From the NCBI GenBank assembly GCA_964502665.1, contig CAZCXP010000086.1, forward strand, positions 1 through 10,845: DNA of 10,845 nucleotides, read 5' to 3'. Of this stretch, positions 8,401 through 10,845 are shown piece after piece. The DNA comes from SOKG01 sp964502665 (GTDB lineage Bacteria; Chloroflexota; Dehalococcoidia; SZUA-161). The position numbers were made by a program, and so were the translations under genes. The notes under the pieces are model-generated. The model did not search any database. It was not told where the DNA came from and was given only the letters and a program-made list of their open reading frames with translations. How positions within the stretch are numbered: the stretch's first letter is position 1; each line of letters opens with the position of its first letter.

Positions 8401-9637
8401 CCTGGCCCCCGATCTCAATGATATCTGCTTCAGGATCTATCTCTGCCGCAGCCCTTGTCTGGGCGGTGATCTCATTCCTTATCACATCTGCTCCGATAAA
8501 GCTGCCAACCAGATATCTACCCGAACCGGTAACCCCCACTCCCGCTATCGTGGGATTGTCGCCGACATCTCTGAGCAGGTTCCGAAAAACTTCTTTGATG
8601 GCCTCAACAGGCCTTCCTGCCGTCATCAGATAATTCTTCGCCAACACCTCGCTGCCGAACTCGTCAACTATCACTGCCTTAGTGCTGGTAGAGCCGATAT
8701 CCACCCCCAGGTATCCTACAAACGGCTTCTCTATTTTCGGGGCTGCCCTGCCGTCCACCTGGGTGACCTTCTCCAGCCTCGGCATCTCATAGTAGCGCTG
8801 CTTGCTATCCTCCTCCGCGGGGACAATCACCTTTGAACTCTTCCCCGATTCCCTGCAAAGCAGAGCCGAACCTATCGCCTCGATATGGAGATAATTCTCG
8901 GGGACGATAACATCCACCGGGCAGCCATTTCTGGCCGAGAGTGTCTCATTGAGTGTCCTTAACATCGCACTGTTGGCAGCAACGCCGCCGACAAAATAGA
9001 TTGGCTCCTCAAAAACCCCCTTCTTCAGCGAAGCCACCATTCGAGCTATGCTCTCGCACAAAGCATAGAGCATAGCCGACATTGGAACGCCCTTCTGCTG
9101 CAGATGAATAAGGTCCGTCTTGGCAAAAACACTGCACCTGGCGGCTATCCGTGGCGGGCTTCCCTCGCATTCCAGCGCAAGTCTCGCAAAATCCTCCAGA
9201 GTGACACCAATGCGGTACGCCTGCTGCTCAAGGAACCTTCCAGTCCCCGCAGCACAAAGAGGATTTGATACCACCTGCCAGGGCTTTCTCAGCCCATCCA
9301 CAAGCGCTATCACGAAAGAACTCTGTCCGCCAATTTGTATGATAGTTTTCGCATCGGGGTGGGAATGCAGGAGTCCAGAAGCGATTGCCAGTGAGCTGCT
9401 GTATTCTGCCCAGTCCAGCTCCTTGGGTATGGCAACACTGCCGGGGCCAGATACGCCAGCTGTGGTGATTTCCTGAAGGTTGAACTTCTCGGAGAGCCTG
9501 GAGATGAGTGAGGCGACGGCTGACTTGGGGCTGGCCGTTATCTTCTGAGCATCAAAGTACACGGCTCTGCCGTCTTCAGCCACAAGAGCCACTTTGACAT
9601 TGACGGAGCCGACATCCAGCCCTAGAGAGTAACTCAT
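5480..9637 (-). CDS. Giant acyl-CoA dehydratase activase-related protein (two BcrA/BadF/HgdC ATPase modules plus DUF2229/HgdB-like region)
   Basis: In related systems an activase dimer carrying one [4Fe-4S] cluster uses ATP to push a low-potential electron onto a partner iron-sulphur reductase (2-hydroxyacyl-CoA dehydratase, benzoyl-CoA reductase or a double-cubane protein). Here activator and reductase-like parts are one 1385-residue chain. Module 1 (about 4-262) has GLDVGSVNVK, CAAGTGRF with C128 and ARCSVFAKTD with C168. Module 2 (about 308-566) has GVDIGSTSTK, IGGQDSK, CAAGTGSF with C433 and SRCAAF with C474. A cluster CKRCDNNC follows (593-600). The DUF2229 region then shows GIPRALMMYDY (657-667) and TDSCFPMKLLHGHA (702-715). 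A distal HgdB/COG3581-like part has FGCGP (912-916), SGKECLPYR (1033-1041), GPCRFGKY (1073-1080) and HGCMPGG (1326-1332). The ATG has only a weak ribosome binding site but begins exactly at the activase fold. No dehydratase subunit genes are adjacent, so the substrate is unknown. Such long fusions are known, as uncharacterised activase-related proteins in anaerobes. Confidence 0.93.
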   Translation of the reverse strand: MSYSLGLDVGSVNVKVALVAEDGRAVYFDAQKITASPKSAVASLISRLSEKFNLQEITTAGVSGPGSVAIPKELDWAEYSSSLAIASGLLHSHPDAKTIIQIGGQSSFVIALVDGLRKPWQVVSNPLCAAGTGRFLEQQAYRIGVTLEDFARLALECEGSPPRIAARCSVFAKTDLIHLQQKGVPMSAMLYALCESIARMVASLKKGVFEEPIYFVGGVAANSAMLRTLNETLSARNGCPVDVIVPENYLHIEAIGSALLCRESGKSSKVIVPAEEDSKQRYYEMPRLEKVTQVDGRAAPKIEKPFVGYLGVDIGSTSTKAVIVDEFGSEVLAKNYLMTAGRPVEAIKEVFRNLLRDVGDNPTIAGVGVTGSGRYLVGSFIGADVIRNEITAQTRAAAEIDPEADIIEIGGQDSKLVIKRNGVVVDYQMNKACAAGTGSFIDELAEQLGVRVQNGDFAALAFEAPHTIDLGSRCAAFMGQSVALAQQEGVPLEVITASLANSIAGNYLSKVLGTRKLGDKVMLTGAVFYNDAVVSAFRRALEGKTILVAEHRDVSGAIGVALLAREEMDGRASKFKGLQKVVESEYKLSTFTCKRCDNNCTISRMEIPGEKPTFYGSRCDLFDSTISREKRETPFDERERLLFKDYREGEGTGPVVGIPRALMMYDYAPLFIGFLNALGAKVVFSSKTNNQIMGQAVELSYTDSCFPMKLLHGHAASLNNVDYILYPSVIRMGLKEGDENQKYACPLVQASPFIIREALGMGKRLLIPIIDFSGGDADVIKNLADVAVKMGFSRKQGKEAAARGIAAQRDFEAAEVELGRELMARLRRTDQLGVVLFARSYMSQDSGANLGIAEKLAQLGVVPIPLEFLPLGSVDVREYSDRPYWFNESKHIAGAALTEKDPQLFGLVLTNFGCGPNSFILNLVEDIMGGKPLGQLEIDEHAAEAGIVTRLEAFVDTINGFASSGRAGESLDQERDIRRVAYTKFSESKLVLLPRMCEHADALCAAMQAFGVEAVVLPEPDERDMLYSNKVTSGKECLPYRVTLGSFMRFLDEDNNGGVGLEDVEGFMAGAYGPCRFGKYAVEQIKILRDLGFDFPIRTTVSNHGYHDWNLGAGFERLAWRGIVAVDYLERLLWRTRPYEKSEGAAEALFNEYLLGVASLMRRKEPLDDIIREAAPRFRSLIDPSEPRRPLVGINGEIFLRSNKFSNSDLVRDCEKVGLEAIVSPIAEWFKYITHRNIEDGIRDRDLKRIIQGNIRKFVLDRDEHSVAANFGELVEGKDPTTKELLELAGRYLSPKCGGEAILSIGAGIEWLEDPRFAGVISVMPHGCMPGGIVAAMSERLSEKYGKPWISLTYDGIMETNNQMRIGNFAEVIRYSSRDRPQATH

Positions 9638-9668
9638 TATTCACTTATCATATCATATCTTACCAGAA

Positions 9669-9696
9669 ATTGTAGCACATGAAGAAGCATTGTAAA
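9669..9696 (-). promoter_or_regulatory. Promoter of the activase gene
   Basis: On the minus strand TTTACA (9691-9696) and TACAAT (9669-9674), each one mismatch from consensus, are separated by 16 bases. The predicted start of transcription is about 25 bases before the ATG at 9637. An AT-rich run with TATGAT/ATGAT follows, and only a weak AAGTGA-like ribosome binding site is present. The giant gene thus appears to be a single-gene transcription unit. Confidence 0.55.
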
Positions 9697-9770
9697 AGAG
9701 GCAAGCAGTCCTTTTCTCTTGCCACGCTGCCCCCCGGGGTTTCGCCCCAGATGTCCGCCCCCTCCCTCTT

Positions 9771-9885
9771 ACTCCCTCCCGCCAGGGGAGGGATGTCTCT
9801 TGCTCCTCTCCCTCGAAGGGAGAGGTTAGGTGAGGGTGTATGCCCTCTCCCTCCAACTCCCTCCCGCCAGGGGAGGGATGTCTCT
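9771..9885. repeat. Pair of identical 30-bp palindromic repeats flanking a third hairpin
   Basis: Two exact 30-base copies lie at 9771-9800 and 9856-9885, 85 bases apart. Each contains TCCCTCCC and GGGAGGGA arms of 8 bp around a 5-base loop. Between them is a third inverted repeat, CCTCTCCCT (9805-9813) with AGGGAGAGG (9817-9825), 9 bp around 3 bases, followed by GGTTAGGTGAGGGTG. Open frames across this region on both strands only translate the repeats and are not taken as genes. The pattern fits a REP/BIME-like non-coding element cluster. A widespread repeat of this style occurs in many environmental bacterial genomes, but that is from memory. Confidence 0.8.
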
Positions 9886-9894
9886 GCGAAGGGC

Positions 9895-9923
9895 TTGACA
9901 AACCTGACAAAAAATGTTACAAC
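9895..9923 (+). promoter_or_regulatory. Promoter of the small membrane protein gene
   Basis: A perfect TTGACA (9895-9900) is followed after 17 bases by TACAAC (9918-9923), a 4/6 match to the -10 consensus. Transcription would begin near 9929-9931. This leaves a leader of roughly 117 bases before the GTG start of the downstream gene. The promoter begins ten bases after the last palindromic repeat. Confidence 0.55.
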
Positions 9924-9928
9924 TCCAC

Positions 9929-10046
9929 AGTCCGTCATTAACGGAAAACTAATGCGGACTTGCCTGCACTATCAGGTTCGCACGGCGGCGGAGAGCAGTC
10001 CGTTAGTCCACAATATAAGCGAACTAATAAGCGATGGGAGGGCTAT
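9929..10046 (+). promoter_or_regulatory. Candidate structured leader with two mutually exclusive stems
   Basis: The segment ACTAATGCGGACT (9948-9960) can pair with either of two partners. Upstream, AGTCCG-T-CATTA (9929-9940) gives 11 bp with one bulged base and a 9-base loop. Downstream, AGTCCGTTAGT (9997-10007) gives 11 bp with a 2-base bulge, extended by GC (9962-9963 with 9995-9996). Further on, CCACA (10008-10012) can pair with TGTGG (10046-10050), which covers the GTG start codon and encloses the ribosome binding site. A direct repeat ATAAGCGA (10015-10022 and 10027-10034) lies between. This switch-like layout was read by hand and matches no riboswitch class I recognise. A pair of protein-binding DNA sites is an alternative. 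Confidence 0.4.
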
Positions 10047-10253
10047 GTGGAAGAGTCTACACTGATACTCACGTATGCAGGTATGGGTCTCGCTGTGATG
10101 ATGATAGGGTTTATCGTCTTCCTCCAGGGCGCTATTCTGGAACATCCTGAGCAGCAACAAACACTGGGGCGACGGGTAAGGACCGTAGGCACCGGACTTT
10201 TCGCCATAGGCCTGGCCTACGTCGTCAGTTGCCTGGTGATAGCGCTAGTATAG
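10047..10253 (+). CDS. Small two-helix membrane protein of unknown function
   Basis: The protein has 68 residues from a GTG start (10047-10049). Two hydrophobic segments (about 6-28 and 47-68) are joined by a short loop containing GRRVR (41-45). The basic loop suggests a helical hairpin with the loop in the cytoplasm. The GTG start is chosen because GGGAGGG (10036-10042) lies four to five bases before it. The same frame extends up to a TTG at 9960, but that extension is polar, has no ribosome binding site and overlaps the structured leader. The gene has its own promoter, and no neighbour hints at a role. I do not recognise a family. Confidence is good that it is expressed and nil on function. 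Confidence 0.72.
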   Translation: MEESTLILTYAGMGLAVMMIGFIVFLQGAILEHPEQQQTLGRRVRTVGTGLFAIGLAYVVSCLVIALV

Positions 10254-10256
10254 CGC
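10242..10256 (+). terminator. Short hairpin over the stop codon of the small membrane protein gene
   Basis: GCGCTA (10242-10247) and TAGCGC (10251-10256) form a perfect 6-bp stem with a 3-base loop that includes the TAG stop. There is no T run after it, so termination is only a possibility. A similar stem, CGCTA-CCTA-TAGCG, occurs at 10793-10806. Confidence 0.25.
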
Positions 10257-10347
10257 AGCTCGGTCATCATCAGCACCCTATCTCCTTCGCTACAGGACTT
10301 CGTCCCCATCGAAAGACCTTCGCGAATTGCTCCTACCCCTGTCACCG

Positions 10348-10623
10348 CTAGAAGCGGCCTACCACTTCAGTCAGGCGCCCTTCTGCGACCGTCAGAAGTG
10401 CTCGTCCCACCGCGATGGCCACCTCAAGAGACGGCAGCGAAAGGCCAACACCCTGCTCCGGCGTGCCCGAGCGCGGGAAGAAAAGGTTGACCTCAACCCC
10501 CTCCCCGTCGCCCTGCCTCCTGACGGCGAACTCGGCACACTCTACGAAATCGTCGTAGTCGGCGTAGTTCTGCGCTGAATCAGCAGCAGGCACTCTACGC
10601 TGAATCCCCGTGATCACCGCCAT
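10348..10623 (-). CDS. Hypothetical small acidic protein
   Basis: This is a 91-residue soluble protein with no signal peptide or membrane segment. Its middle is acidic (NYADYDDFVECAEF, 19-32). A likely strand follows at VEVNLFFP (43-50), then a helix at about 64-80. I do not recognise a family. Reality is supported by a strong ribosome binding site, AGGAGGAG, about four bases before the ATG at 10621-10623, and by a well-spaced promoter upstream. The overlapping plus-strand frame (10327-10578) has neither. It converges on the small membrane protein gene, with 94 bases between the stops. Those bases hold nothing convincing apart from a weak CCGCT-AGA-AGCGG stem (10345-10357) over its own stop codon. 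Confidence 0.65.
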   Translation of the reverse strand: MAVITGIQRRVPAADSAQNYADYDDFVECAEFAVRRQGDGEGVEVNLFFPRSGTPEQGVGLSLPSLEVAIAVGRALLTVAEGRLTEVVGRF

Positions 10624-10676
10624 CGCTCTCCTCCTTCTGCTGCCGCTCCATTGCTGCGGTGTGGGGCCTGCAGACT

Positions 10677-10711
10677 ACCTGTAGTATATATATCGCAGGT
10701 CAGTATCACAA
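10677..10711 (-). promoter_or_regulatory. Promoter of the 91-residue gene overlapped by a palindromic operator
   Basis: On the minus strand TTGTGA (10706-10711) is followed after 17 bases by TATACT (10683-10688), 5/6 to the -10 consensus. A 24-bp interrupted palindrome covers the -10 and the spacer: ACCTG (10677-10681), three bases, TATATATA, three bases, CAGGT (10696-10700). This is the standard geometry of a repressor operator for a dimeric helix-turn-helix protein. The leader from the predicted start to the ATG is about 50 bases. Confidence 0.5.
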
Positions 10712-10845
10712 GCGGTATGGGGTTTGCTGGCTAAGACAAGGATCAGCTAGGCGGGTAAAAAAGCAGCAGGCAGTTAAGTGGAAGGCGTCAGGCGCTACCT
10801 ATAGCGGGTAGATTGGCCGACGTCGGCCAATCTACCCAGAGCCGG
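10712..10845. repeat. Non-coding right end with a perfect 32-bp palindrome
   Basis: No convincing coding frame is seen here. Bases 10806-10837 are a perfect 32-bp palindrome centred between 10821 and 10822: left arm GGGTAGATTGGCCGAC, right arm its exact reverse complement. A smaller stem, CGCTA-CCTA-TAGCG (10793-10806), abuts it on the left. A 16-bp uninterrupted arm is far beyond chance. It could be a terminator for a gene beyond the window, a palindromic repeat unit, or an element end. No T run follows on either strand within the window. Confidence 0.75.

Noticed and set aside
5480..9637. Possibility that the giant gene is an assembly artefact joining two genes
   Set aside because: The frame is continuous, the domain order is sensible, and similar long activase-related fusions are known in anaerobes. 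No internal stop, frameshift or start with a ribosome binding site was noticed between modules.
9771..9885. Possible CRISPR array from two identical 30-mers
   Set aside because: There are only two copies, the single spacer would be 55 bases and itself contains a hairpin, and no cas genes are present. A REP-like cluster explains it better.
9653..10065. Open frames on both strands through the repeat cluster (up to 128 residues)
   Set aside because: They translate the C-rich palindromes into repetitive S-L-P-W-R-E-G-type peptides, overlap one another on both strands, and have no ribosome binding sites.
10327..10578. 83-codon plus-strand frame overlapping the 91-residue gene
   Set aside because: It has no ribosome binding site or promoter and is rich in Arg from reading antisense. 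The minus-strand gene has both signals.

Overview
The window reads as chromosomal DNA of an anaerobic bacterium. Two things suggest this: a very large ATP-dependent CoA-dehydratase activase-type iron-sulphur protein, and an NAD pathway built on the oxygen-sensitive [4Fe-4S] enzyme NadA. The C-rich palindromic repeats and the overall gene style resemble environmental Chloroflexota (Dehalococcoidia-like) genomes, but that assignment is inference and no rRNA or species marker is present. Starts are mixed ATG/GTG/TTG, and most genes have clear Shine-Dalgarno sequences.

Left part (1-3944): the last 25 codons of a LarE-like sulphur transferase run in from the left on the + strand. They converge on a tight minus-strand operon, nadA-nadB-nadC plus a small MauE/DoxX-type membrane gene. 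The junctions are TGATG (nadA/nadB), 3 bases (nadB/nadC) and ATGA (nadC/doxX), so the four genes are almost certainly co-translated. Together NadB, NadA and NadC make nicotinate mononucleotide de novo from aspartate and dihydroxyacetone phosphate. The membrane protein carries a C-x-C-F-G redox-type motif and is the unexplained member. A divergent control region (3945-4175) separates this operon from recF on the + strand, whose best start is a TTG with a strong ribosome binding site.

Middle part (5385-9700): recF converges on a 4.2-kb minus-strand gene, with a C-rich hairpin between them. That gene encodes one 1385-residue polypeptide: two tandem BcrA/BadF/HgdC-type activase ATPase modules, a cysteine cluster, and a large DUF2229/HgdB-like reductase region. 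It has its own promoter and no dehydratase genes beside it in this window.

Right part (9700-10845): a short accessory stretch. It starts with two identical 30-bp palindromic repeats flanking a third hairpin. A promoter and a leader follow; the leader can fold in two mutually exclusive ways and precedes a 68-residue two-helix membrane protein. Next comes a convergent 91-residue orphan gene whose promoter lies under a 24-bp palindrome, and the window ends with a perfect 32-bp palindrome. The alternative-folding leader and the all-in-one activase protein are the two most interesting objects here.
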